Assembly: GCA_963082975.1 (NCBI GenBank)
Contig: OY720346.1
Span: 37,475,787 to 37,539,786 of the forward strand
Direction of reading: 5' to 3'
Source: Labia minor
Taxonomy: Eukaryota > Arthropoda > Insecta > Dermaptera > Spongiphoridae
Length of the DNA stretch: 64,000 bases
The notes beneath the pieces are model-generated. The model searched no databases and was not told the DNA's origin. It worked only from the letters and a program-made list of their open reading frames with translations. A program made the translations under genes and the position numbers. Within the stretch, counting starts at the first letter, position 1, and each line of letters opens with the position of its first letter. Shown here one piece after another: positions 1 through 9,856 of the stretch.

Positions 1-479
1 AATAAGTTAACTTCATAACATAATAATAATAAGTACCTGGTTCACTGATATTTTAAAAAATTATCCCTTATGAACTATGAATATTTAAGATTAAGATTAT
101 TATTTAAAATAATTAAACGACAAAATATTTGAATCAATTTCAAATAATTTAAAAGAACATAATTTAAAACATAATACTCATAAAACATACAGCCCTTAAC
201 GTATTAATCAGTGATATATTGGTAAAATAAGAAGTAAGGAAACTCATAGTGGGAACAAAAAAAGTCCTATTTTCAGCAAACTATTTTTTTCCATATAAGT
301 TTTTATTTTTTCTTATTCTTACTATACAAAATATTAATGAACACAAAAAAAGAAATTCTAATAGTAGATTTAAGTGGGAGTTGTCGGGACATGAAAAAGT
401 ACTAGAACGCGTTCAGGTTCTGAAAAAAGGTAAGGGAACGTCGATTCCCCGCATTCCCCTCCCAATACACCACTGGCAT
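1..479. other. AT-rich sequence, nothing recognised
   Basis: No coding, RNA or repeat signature is seen. A 77-codon reading frame runs through 249-482, but it is low in complexity, has no recognisable motif and is not considered a gene. Confidence 0.5.
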
Positions 480-539
480 TAATGCACCGAAAGACAGAAA
501 AGTATGACTTGTGGGATATAACCTAAATATGATTAATTT

Positions 540-850
540 TATTTTATTTTATAATATTTTGTATTTGAGTCTGGCGTTGCCCGTTGACATTAATAGTTAA
601 TAGTTAATAATTATTAATAGAATTTTAAATTAAGAAAAAACTAATGAAGATGATTTTTCCTGAGGATGAAACCAATACAGATCGATTATTTTTTTTAATA
701 AATACTATCTATGGTGTGAATTTCAAAAAAATCGTTATAGCGGTTTATTATATCCCATTTACAAATATATATACAATTTTAGCAGGTATAATAAGATTAG
801 GTAGATAATAAATATATAATATATATATGCTATTTTTGCTAGTATAATAA
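540..850. repeat. Old, decayed repeat related to family A
   Basis: It contains the family-A phrase GGCGTTGCCCG followed by an AAATTAAGAAAAA stretch, GATGATTTTTCC and CCAATACA. The same decayed version recurs at 27655-27870 and, inverted, at 41505-41760. None of the three keeps the terminal features of family A (see 5503-6125), so this is probably an older subfamily. Confidence 0.5.
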
Positions 851-1189
851 GATAAGATAACAATAATAATAGAAATTTCAATGATAATATAAAATAATAT
901 ATTCCTTTTAATACTTATTGAGAAAATTTGATTTATTTGTACTATTTTATATTTTTGACCAATAATAAAATGAAATAATCTTTTCAAGAACTTAGATTAT
1001 GTTTTGAAAGTTATGATTACTTTATTAAAGAACAAATATTATTGAGAAGAATGAATAACATTAATGCATGGTATTTTCTGAAAATTGAATAAATTATCTT
1101 TTTTCAAACTGAGAATCATTTTTTATGTTTTTTCTGGTATATTTGGGATAATTGAAAATATAAAAAAAGTATTCTGAAATGAGGAAAGT

Positions 1190-1640
1190 TTATCGTAGGA
1201 ATAATGTTCAAGTCACCGCGAAAGTAATGATAGGAGCGAGGAAAGTGGGGTGGGGGGAAGTGATGATAAAGAATGGAATGGGAGGGGGGGTGGAGAGAGG
1301 TGGTGCGTGTCAAACTGTCACCCTGGCGAGTGGTCAAACTGGCACGTGATTGCAACACCGTCAGGTTCAGGAAGGTTACCATCGATCCAACTTTTAGCTT
1401 CTATCAGTTATTTAATCAAGACAAGACTCGATTGCTTTTCTAGGAACGATCTATAGGCTGGAAAGGCGTGACTCGCCCAGGTATCCAGTGGTATGGGTAG
1501 CCAGTCACCTGCCCTCCAACCCAACTGACAAACACCACCCGGGGCATAAATCCCCAATGAAGAAAATATATATCGACAGGCAGCCCGTCGAGAGAAAAAA
1601 AAAATAAAGAATTACGTCCTCGTATTTTCATTTAGATAGA
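1190..1640. other. GC-richer unique island, possible regulatory DNA
   Basis: About 450 bp with clearly more G and C than its surroundings, starting with G-runs at 1244-1290 and continuing with mixed-composition sequence. No repeat family matches it elsewhere in the window. Short reading frames on both strands (1116-1382 minus, 1250-1456 plus, 1440-1631 minus) overlap each other and match no domain, so coding is unlikely. It could be a conserved non-coding element or an unrecognised exon. Confidence 0.35.
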
Positions 1641-1908
1641 AAATTTCACGAAAATCGGTCTTCTCTTTTCAGAATAAATACTAAACAAAAAGAACAATAA
1701 ACCTTTCATAGTTATGTAATTAATATGATAATAATTGGTATTTAATTGTGATATAATAAATTCAAGTCAATTAGCGTCCCCTCCAACAATCCATCCTCAA
1801 GTTAATATAATTTTAATTTTAATCCATCAGTAACTTTTATATTTATTCGAAATTTTAATAAAATAATTAATATTATTAATTTAAAATAAAAAAAACCTTT
1901 TAATTTAA

Positions 1909-2280
1909 TACGAGGGTCATTCAATAAGCAAAGAGATAAATGGATATAGCTTAAAAAAGATTTATTAGATTCTTACAAAATTCATTTTTCCAACATAATC
2001 CAACATCCCCCCCCCCGCACATTTATTCAGTCCCATCTTGTTAGCAGCTTCCTAATTCCCTATGGCGGAAAATTCTTTCGATTTACCCCGAAGCCACTTT
2101 TGCCTCCTCATTGTTAGCAAATCTTTTTCCACGTAGAGCTTTGAGTGGTCCAACAGGTGAAAATCAGATGGGGCGAGGTCGGGACTGTAGGCAGGATGAG
2201 GTAAGACCCAACCAAATTTTTTAAGCTTATCAAGGGTCAGCTTAGGAAGCTGCAAGAAATGTGGGATAAGTGCATAACTG
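1909..2280 (-). mobile_element. Mariner remnant with transposase C-terminal fragment
   Basis: The left end begins TA-CGAGGGTCATTCAATAAG, a mariner-type terminal repeat. The minus-strand frame at 2052-2255 carries the signature around the third catalytic Asp of mariner transposases (LPHPAYSPDLAPSDFHLL), followed by a poor copy of the C-terminal tail. The N-terminal DNA-binding part and the first two catalytic Asp are missing, and no clean right terminal repeat is seen before the G-tract at 2288, so the copy is dead. It differs in sequence from the main mariner family of this window. Confidence 0.75.
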
Positions 2281-2540
2281 TGTGTGTGGGGGGGGGGGTT
2301 AATTATGTTGTTTCTCTCTTTATTTATTCAATGGCTGTCGTAGAATTCATTCAAAAATAATAATAAAAATGATAATCCTTAATCCAGATGGCGTTGATTT
2401 ACTAACGTCCAAAAGTTTGAATAATAATTTTAAAATTTACTTACTTTACTGTCAAATGTATACACATATATTTATATAAATACTTAAAAATATTTATAAA
2501 TATTTATATAAATAGTTAAAAGTACGGTGACCATAAGTAC

Positions 2541-2852
2541 AGGCCAGCAATAGTATTGCAATCAAGAAAATTTTCGATGTCGAGATTTTGATGTTTTTAT
2601 ACGTTTTGAATGATCCTCAGCTTCACTGAGAAAAATGTCTGTGTGCAGTACTGGAATGAATTTTTTAACATTGCAATTCACGCGCCAGCACGTGAAGTGG
2701 TGCCATTAACAAACATCCAAACACGCGCTGGTTTAATAAATATTATTTATTAATTTTAATTTATAATTTAATTAATTAAATTTAATTTAAATATAATATA
2801 TGATATTTAATCCAATTCAAATTGCGAGATAGTCGAGTAGAGACACTTCAGC
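2541..2852 (+). mobile_element. Family B repeat (DINE/HINE-like), internally deleted
   Basis: The 5' part matches the AAAATTTTCGATGTCGAGAT segment seen in other B copies. The 3' part carries the conserved CGAGATAGT subterminal motif (2825-2833) and a slightly mutated terminal stem-loop (GAGTA-gaga-CACTT). The middle, including the CTTCCGG core, is deleted, giving about 310 bp instead of 500-650. Confidence 0.65.
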
Positions 2853-3011
2853 TTTTTTATTCATATTTTCCTAATTCTCAAATCTTGATTTTATAATATC
2901 ATCCAGATTTTGGTATTATATTGTCCCGTTTTTGTAATTAGACAATAAACTCATAAAAATTAAATAAATTTATATGTTTAATATTATTAATATTATTCTA
3001 ACCAATATATA

Positions 3012-3498
3012 TACGAGGTGGTCTGAAAAGTTTCTGACCTGACCAAGAAAAACGATGATTTTCAATTTTTTTTTTTGTTTTATTTTTCAAAATTCAAGAT
3101 AATTGAGAGCTGTACGATGTCAGCTGAACGTGTGCGAAATATTTTGCAAAACCATTTGAATATGGAAAGCTGTGTGCAACGTGGGTGCCGCATTTCCTAA
3201 CGTTAGACCAAAAATTGCTTCGAAAAACCATTTCTAACGACAATTTGGCGCTGTAGGCGTAATCCAAACGAATTTTTCCGTCAATTTATAACTGTTGATG
3301 AGACTTAAATGAAATTAAATCAAATTTAATTAATTAATTAAATAATTTATTTATTAATTAAATTAATTAAATTAATTAGAACACCGTTATGAGAAATGTA
3401 TCAGTGTTGATGGAGATTATGTTGAAAAATATAGCAAAAAAAATTGAAAAACATCGTTTTTCTTGGCCAGGTCGGAAACTTTTCAGACCACCCTCGTA
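3012..3498 (+). mobile_element. Deleted mariner with intact terminal inverted repeats
   Basis: Flanked by TA on both sides. Left terminal repeat starts CGAGGTGGTCTGAAAAGTTT and right end is its complement (AAACTTTTCAGACCACC then CTCG), each about 55 bp and including AAAACGATG/CATCGTTTT. Inside, forward-strand remnants of transposase are readable (a VRNILQNHL-type helix-turn-helix piece, and a C-terminal SVDGDYVEKY). The region between is deleted and filled with AT-rich repeats around 3330-3380. About 487 bp, non-autonomous. Confidence 0.8.
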
Positions 3499-5087
3499 TA
3501 TATATAATATTTAATTTACATTATTTTTTAGAATAGTGGTTTACTAAGGAAATATGGTAACAAGTAATAATTTAATTAATATAATAAGTAAAAAATATTA
3601 TATTAATTTATTGCAATTGAAGTTAATTAAAAAGTATTTTTAATTTTTATAATAAATTAAAGTATCTATAAATATTTTTACTTTACAGGATTTTTTTTAT
3701 TTTCATTGGTTTTACAAAGTAATACCTCAAAGGTGTTAGTTAGCCCTCCGCCCTTATTTCTATTGGTATATCTATAGATAGAGAATGTATATGGTATACA
3801 TACATACATTGATAAACAAAACAGCAATTAGTACTGATTAATCAGTTCACTAATAAATAAATACATTTAAATTGCCTTTGGAAATATTCCACTCTATTCA
3901 ATGAGTTCTTAACATTGTGGAGAATTACTAATTATCCTCATCGCAAAAGTAATCCTCTACGAAATTCAAAAGACGATTTGTTTAATTTGAATGACGCGTT
4001 TCCATTCCTAAACATTGATAGGAATGTTTATTTGCAAAAGCTGAAAAGCTTCTTTTGTTAGTAATTATTTCAGAAAAAAAAAAAATTTAAAAAGCAAAAA
4101 AAAAAACATTTCTAATCTGGAGAGAAAAAAAATAACAACAATAGAGCAAACAAATTATACTCATATTTATGTAATTATAATAATAATAATATTTTTTTAA
4201 ATAAATTTTAATCATAACAATAATAATCATACAAAATTTAATACATAAATAAATGAATGGAAAATTCTAAAAATAATAATCATTAAAAAACAAATATTTA
4301 TTTATTTAATTTTTGCGCATTTTATTAATTGCCCATTCATCAAGATTTTTACTAGGAGCATCAAGAAAATATATTCAAAAAATCAATTTCGGTCAAAATT
4401 AAAGCTTTCTAATAAAAGAACTTGAAAAAAATTAAATAACTTTTTTATTTGATTCTCATTGTTTAGCATAATATTAGCCACACAACATTAGTTATATATT
4501 ATCAACAAACAACCTCAAAAAAAAAAATCCTAATTTAATAAATCCTTTTTATTCAACAGTGAGTGTTTTTAAGATGAATTTTTAAAATATTTACAAACTA
4601 GGTATCTATTTAATCAATAAAATTTATTTTATCTCTTTTTAAGTAATCCCATTTTATTAAATAATATTCCTTATTAATTGTATGGTCAGTTAAAAGATAC
4701 TCTTTGAAGACAACACCATCGCAATCAAAGACAGTCAACAGTTAATATGACTTTTGATTTTTGAACGGCATTAAAGGGGATTTTTATACTCGCTTGATTT
4801 TTGAGCTGTTTCCGGGTCAGATTCATGCATTATGGCAATTTTGTTCACCCCAATTTACACGATAAGCGTGAAGAATAGCATTACTTAAAAAAAAAGATTT
4901 GTAAAAATGAATGTTTTATAATAAAAAAAAAAATATAATAATAGTTATTTTTTAAGATAAAATATAAATTTTTCTTGTATTATATTTATTATTTTTTTAT
5001 TATCATAGTTATGTAATTACCCTCTAAAAGAAATCTTCATACTTACATAATATGTGAAGGGGCCAAGGTTTTTACTTGGTAAAAAAT
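3499..5087. other. AT-rich spacer, no gene seen
   Basis: About 1.6 kb of AT-rich sequence with A-tracts and no open frame above 60 codons. No repeat termini or RNA motifs recognised. Confidence 0.5.
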
Positions 5088-5502
5088 CTGGAGTTTCTCC
5101 ACTCGATTATCTCGCAAATTTGAATTGGATAAATTAACATATATTATATTTAAATTAAATTTAATGTGAAAAAACTATCAAAAATATATATCTTTATTTT
5201 GACAGTCAGTTTAGAGGAAAAAAAATGAAAACGTGGTTGGTAATGACTCTCCTCCGTATGATAAATTTCTAAAAAGTTGATAGAAAACTACGAATTTTGA
5301 ATATTGCTCCTGTACCAAATTTCATTATTCTAGCTCAAACCGTTTGTGCGTAATCTTGTTTATATACAAAAACACACATACACATACATTTTCCTCAACT
5401 TTAGTAAAAATGACTCAGGGACCTTCAAAACGTATAAAAACATCAAAATCTCGACATCGAAAATTTTCGTGATCGAAATACTATCTCTGACGAGATAGTA
5501 AA
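5088..5502 (-). mobile_element. Family B repeat (DINE/HINE-like)
   Basis: Lies in reverse: the stem-loop terminus (CTGGAGTTTCTCCACTC) is at 5088-5104 and the other end carries CGAGATAGT at 5491-5499. Near that end ACTATCTC-tgac-GAGATAGT forms a perfect 8-bp hairpin. Between them are the core phrase ACCAAATTTCATTATTC and the CACATACACATAC tract. It abuts a family-A copy without spacer. Confidence 0.7.
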
Positions 5503-6125
5503 TAAGTTGACCTGTGGCCATGTCCGAACCGACCGACGGTTTGAAATAAATTAATTTTCAGCTACAGAAACAATTTCAAATAATTTAAATGTTTCTATTA
5601 ATGTAATAAAAAACAGATATGGATATAACATTTTAATTTTATTTTATTTATAATATATATATGTAAGACCAGGTTGTGACGTCATGAATGGTTGGATGAC
5701 GACATATAATTTTAAATTGACAAAAAACTAATAAAGATGATTTTTCTCGAGGATAAAACCAATACAAAGTGCATGATTCGTGGTGATATGTAAAAAATCT
5801 CCTCATGCGAAATTTGGTGTGAAAATAACCCTTCCCTTCCTATCGTCGATCGCTAATACTACCACTTCCGGTTTTTGGATTTGCACCAAAAGTTGATCAA
5901 TTCATCCCACTGATGCATTAAGTAAATATACCAAATTTCATCAAAATCCGTTGAGCCGTTCAGGCTGTACACATCTATACGGACGGACAGACGGACGGAC
6001 AGACATCATGCTAAAAATACTTTTTTCTGTTAACAAAATGCATGATTCGTGGAGATATGTAAAAATCTCCACATGTGAAATTTGGTGTGAAAACAATACC
6101 TCCCTTACTATCGTCGGTCGGTAAA
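5503..6125 (-). mobile_element. Family A repeat (DINE/HINE-like), complete copy
   Basis: Subterminal inverted repeats are visible: ACCGACCGACG at 5528-5538 and its complement CGTCGGTCGGT at 6112-6122. Just outside the left one lies the terminal stem-loop region (GACCTGTGGCCATGTC, one mismatch in the stem). The interior has the ACTTCCGG core, ACCAAATTTCATCAAAATCC and a GGACGGACAGAC tract (about 5980-6003). This arrangement (subterminal inverted repeats, stem-loop outside the 3' one, short-repeat tract) is what is known for Drosophila DINE-1/INE-1 and other Helentron-associated repeats; assignment to that group is inference. No open frame of any size. Confidence 0.65.
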
Positions 6126-6296
6126 AATTAACATAATGAATAATTTTTGGGGGTTATTAATAACTGTCCTAATACTACCTATTATTATAAGACATATTTG
6201 AATTCTATTAAAGAGCACTCAAGTAATGATAGAATAGAAAAGAATTCAAATAAAAAATATTACTTAAAAAATAACGTAAACGACCTACGATTTGAT

Positions 6297-6455
6297 AAAA
6301 TAAGTTGACCTGTGGCCAGGTCCGAACCGACCGACGGTTTGAAATAAATTAATTTCCAGCTACAGAAACAATTTCAAATAATTTTAATATATCTATTAAT
6401 GTAATAAAAAACAGATATGGATAGAACATAAATATTTTTAATTTTATTTTATTTA
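6297..6455 (-). mobile_element. Family A repeat, left piece of the copy split by the PLE
   Basis: Carries the stem-loop GACCTG-tggc-CAGGTC (6307-6322) and the subterminal repeat ACCGACCGACG (6326-6336). It breaks off at TTTATTTTATTTA (6443-6455) and resumes with the same 13 bp at 12581. The rest of this copy is at 12581-13112. Confidence 0.8.
6443..6455. repeat. Left target-site duplication of the PLE (13 bp)
   Basis: TTTATTTTATTTA occurs here and at 12581-12593 and only once in the uninterrupted paralogue at about 14567-14580. The last two or three bases could equally belong to the element, so the true duplication is 10-13 bp. Confidence 0.75.
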
Positions 6456-7196
6456 ATTATTAAGAGAATTTTTATTAAAAGACCACATTATTTGTATAAA
6501 ATTATTTATTAAATTAAAATAATTGTACAACGTTTCAACTGCTTATTCTGCAGTCGTTTTCAAGTAACCGTACGCTTGCTCCGATTCAAGCGGACTGATG
6601 CATGTCGGGACACGTCACCTTTTATATAGGCAGTGATATTGGCGCCAATTTTTGGCTCCAATTTTTACCGCCAATTCTTAATCTCAACATGAAGTCAGCA
6701 GCAATTGTCAAAGCAAGCGTTTACAATCAAGAAGTATGATAGTGCATTATGTCTCTAAAATGAAGATACTAAATTATTTCCATAATCAAGATATATACAC
6801 AAATACACATTAGATTAATTATATTTAATTTAATTTGACAAATTTTACTCATCCAACACTATGTTCCACATCTTATTAAGTCTATATCCATCCTCTTTGT
6901 TAATATTATTGGGATGATTATCAATTTCTATAGATTCTTTTATTTTTCTTTTCCACCAATTATTTTCAATATGAAGTGTTTCTACATTATCTAAATTTAT
7001 TTTATGTCCTGTTGTTAAGGCATGTTCTGCAATTGCTGATTGATTTGGATGTTTCAATCTAATGGCTCTCTCATGTTCAGACAGTCTTGTAGAAATCTTT
7101 CTACTTGTTTCACCAATGTATACTTTTTTGCATTCACAAGTTACCTTATAAACTCCATTATTTTCGTTTTTAATTTTGTCTTTTATATTTGAGGTG
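6454..7196 (-). mobile_element. Inverted 3' fragment of the PLE
   Basis: Exact reverse complement, as far as read, of 9077-9819 (paired coordinates sum to 16273). It holds the C-terminal part of the GIY-YIG domain in reverse (visible as the 70-codon minus frame 6845-7057), the 3' UTR and the terminal block with its promoter. At 7196-7198 it switches to forward element sequence with a single extra G at 7197. Confidence 0.9.
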
Positions 7197-9428
7197 GTAT
7201 TAAGTTCTTTGAATTTCTTAAAAAGATGTCGTGATCAAGATATTATACCAAAAGGCTTTTATATTAACCGAGTTGTATACACAAAAAGAGCGACTAGCAT
7301 ATATAATAATGCTAGTTTGGCTCTGTTACGAGAACGCATCACAAATATCAGGCAAGTTTTATTTACATTAGACACTGATTTATTCAATATATATAATAAT
7401 CTAAAATCTGTTTTAACCCAGGAAGAAATTTCTTATTTGCAGCACGTATCCCAAACACACTTTAAATTTACACATAAAAAACAAACCGATATTCAAAAAT
7501 CAAAATTTGATAAACTTTCATTCAATAAGACTAAAACATCTATTCAGAATTTTGATAATAACAAATTAGTAGTCAATCTATCAAATAAAAGTCTTGACAA
7601 AAATACCATCTCAGTGTTAGCAAAAGGACCAAAGTTCTCCATAGCACCGAATAAAATTCCAAAAATTGAGATAGTTAGTTCAATTGAATCATCCTTATAT
7701 AACTTACCAAACAACATTGCAGAGGAAATTAGATTTGATACGATTAACATACTGAAAAATGCTAAACCACCCAAACCAAATTTGACCAAATCTGAGATGC
7801 GTGCTCTGAAGGAAATTAGAAACGATGACTCTCTAAAGATTATCCCTGCCGACAAAGGTAACGCCACTGTTGTAATGAATACAGCGGATTATAAACAAAA
7901 AATGGAAAATATTTTGAATTCTTCTACCTACGAAATACAGAAAAAAGATCCAACGGATAAATTCTGTAGAAAACTAAAATCAATAATAAAGAATCTACCT
8001 ATTGAGGAAAAAGATAAAGATAAATTAAAACCGAAAGATCCACAAATACCAAAAATATACGGTAATCCCAAAATCCATAAAACCAACAAATCTTTAAGAC
8101 CAATAGTTAGTCAAATCAATTCAGTGACTTACAACTCATCAAAATATCTAGCACATTTGTTAAAACCATTTACAGGTACTAATTTTTCATACGTTAAAAA
8201 TTCCACCCACTTAGTAGAAATGTTATCAAAAGTAGAAATTACAAAAAATGATATATTGGTGAGTCTGGATGTGGACTCCTTGTACACAAATGTTCCTATT
8301 GACGAGACCATTGAGATTATAAAATCAAACATTACCTTAGATAAAAATACTCTCGAATTAATAGAATTTTGCCAAAAATCTACATACTTTATTTATGATA
8401 AAAAGATTTATAAGCAAAAAGAAGGATGTGCTATGGGTAGTCCACTAAGCCCAGTATTCGCTAACATATTCATGGAAGAATTTGAATCAAAATTGGTCAA
8501 TAATGCAATAAAGAAACCAAAACTGTTTCTTAGATATGTGGATGATATTTTGATGATTTGGCCTCATGGTAAGGATTCTTTAGTTAAATTTGTAGAAGCA
8601 GCAAATAATTTACATAAAAATATAAAACTAAGCGTTGAATGGGAAATAAATGAAGAGTTACCGTTTCTTGATGTATTAATTAAAAAGAAACAGAATAGAT
8701 TAAGGTTTGATATTTTCAGGAAAACAACTCACACCAACAGATATATCCACGCAGATTCCCACCACCATCCATCACAAAAATATGGAGTGATAAAAACACT
8801 GCACAAAAGAGCCGAAGAGATATGCTCAAATGAAAACATTAAAAAAGAAAAACAACGATTGAAGGAAGCTTTCATAAACAATGGCTTCTCGGAATATGAA
8901 ATTAGGAAATTCAGTAAAACAAAAAAGACAGAAATCAAAAATGAAAATGAAAAACCAATATACAGATCACAAATAACATTACCTTATATAAAAGGAACAA
9001 CAGAAAAAATAGCGTCAAAATTGAGGAAACACAACATCAGAGTAACATATAAACCTCATAAACAAATGTCTTCTCTCACCTCAAATATAAAAGACAAAAT
9101 TAAAAACGAAAATAATGGAGTTTATAAGGTAACTTGTGAATGCAAAAAAGTATACATTGGTGAAACAAGTAGAAAGATTTCTACAAGACTGTCTGAACAT
9201 GAGAGAGCCATTAGATTGAAACATCCAAATCAATCAGCAATTGCAGAACATGCCTTAACAACAGGACATAAAATAAATTTAGATAATGTAGAAACACTTC
9301 ATATTGAAAATAATTGGTGGAAAAGAAAAATAAAAGAATCTATAGAAATTGATAATCATCCCAATAATATTAACAAAGAGGATGGATATAGACTTAATAA
9401 GATGTGGAACATAGTGTTGGATGAGTAA
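7176..9428 (+). CDS. PLE reverse transcriptase with GIY-YIG endonuclease, copy 1, N-terminally truncated
   Basis: A 750-codon open frame. Residues from about 10 onward equal the second copy from about residue 64, with one change (Asn for Lys in FYI-N/K-RVV). Reverse-transcriptase motifs: SLDVDSLYTNV with catalytic Asp, EGCAMGSPLSPVFANI, and YVDD at about 454-457. The C-terminus has the GIY-YIG nuclease (GVYK, YIGETS, TRLSEH). The first nine or so residues come from the antisense of the inverted arm: the ATG at 7176 lies before the junction and is in frame only by accident. The native N-terminus and promoter are lost here, because the arm just upstream points its promoter leftward, so expression of this copy is doubtful. 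Ends with the native TAA-type stop shared with copy 2. Confidence 0.85.
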   Translation: MSFIFEVVLSSLNFLKRCRDQDIIPKGFYINRVVYTKRATSIYNNASLALLRERITNIRQVLFTLDTDLFNIYNNLKSVLTQEEISYLQHVSQTHFKFTHKKQTDIQKSKFDKLSFNKTKTSIQNFDNNKLVVNLSNKSLDKNTISVLAKGPKFSIAPNKIPKIEIVSSIESSLYNLPNNIAEEIRFDTINILKNAKPPKPNLTKSEMRALKEIRNDDSLKIIPADKGNATVVMNTADYKQKMENILNSSTYEIQKKDPTDKFCRKLKSIIKNLPIEEKDKDKLKPKDPQIPKIYGNPKIHKTNKSLRPIVSQINSVTYNSSKYLAHLLKPFTGTNFSYVKNSTHLVEMLSKVEITKNDILVSLDVDSLYTNVPIDETIEIIKSNITLDKNTLELIEFCQKSTYFIYDKKIYKQKEGCAMGSPLSPVFANIFMEEFESKLVNNAIKKPKLFLRYVDDILMIWPHGKDSLVKFVEAANNLHKNIKLSVEWEINEELPFLDVLIKKKQNRLRFDIFRKTTHTNRYIHADSHHHPSQKYGVIKTLHKRAEEICSNENIKKEKQRLKEAFINNGFSEYEIRKFSKTKKTEIKNENEKPIYRSQITLPYIKGTTEKIASKLRKHNIRVTYKPHKQMSSLTSNIKDKIKNENNGVYKVTCECKKVYIGETSRKISTRLSEHERAIRLKHPNQSAIAEHALTTGHKINLDNVETLHIENNWWKRKIKESIEIDNHPNNINKEDGYRLNKMWNIVLDE

Positions 9429-9856
9429 AATTTGTCAAATTAAATTAAATATAATTAATCTAATGTGTATTTGTGTATATATCTTGATTATGGAAATAAT
9501 TTAGTATCTTCATTTTAGAGACATAATGCACTATCATACTTCTTGATTGTAAACGCTTGCTTTGACAATTGCTGCTGACTTCATGTTGAGATTAAGAATT
9601 GGCGGTAAAAATTGGAGCCAAAAATTGGCGCCAATATCACTGCCTATATAAAAGGTGACGTGTCCCGACATGCATCAGTCCGCTTGAATCGGAGCAAGCG
9701 TACGGTTACTTGAAAACGACTGCAGAATAAGCAGTTGAAACGTTGTACAATTATTTTAATTTAATAAATAATTTTATACAAATAATGTGGTCTTTTAATA
9801 AAAATTCTCTTAATAATTATCAAAATAACCACAAAAGCTTTAATAAATACATTTAT
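9429..9856 (+). repeat. PLE terminal block (pseudo-LTR), middle copy
   Basis: 3' untranslated sequence of copy 1 that also serves as 5' region of copy 2. It repeats at 12158-12585 and, inverted, at 6454-6844 (to the equivalent of 9819). It contains a TATA-type promoter (9645-9708), a hairpin CGCTTG-aatcggag-CAAGCG (about 9681-9700) and ACTGC-agaataa-GCAGT just before TTGAAACG, and the start codon of the copy-2 ORF. Confidence 0.85.
9645..9708 (+). promoter_or_regulatory. PLE core promoter: TATA box, initiator and DPE-like motif
   Basis: TATATAAAAGG at 9645-9655. TCAGTC at 9675-9680 matches the arthropod initiator TCAKTY with A+1 at 9677, so the TATA box starts at -32. GGTTA at 9704-9708 falls at +28 to +32 and fits the DPE consensus RGWYV. 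The predicted start leaves a leader of 66 nt before the ATG at 9743. Duplicate promoters lie at 12374-12437 (forward) and 6565-6628 (reverse). Confidence 0.7.
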
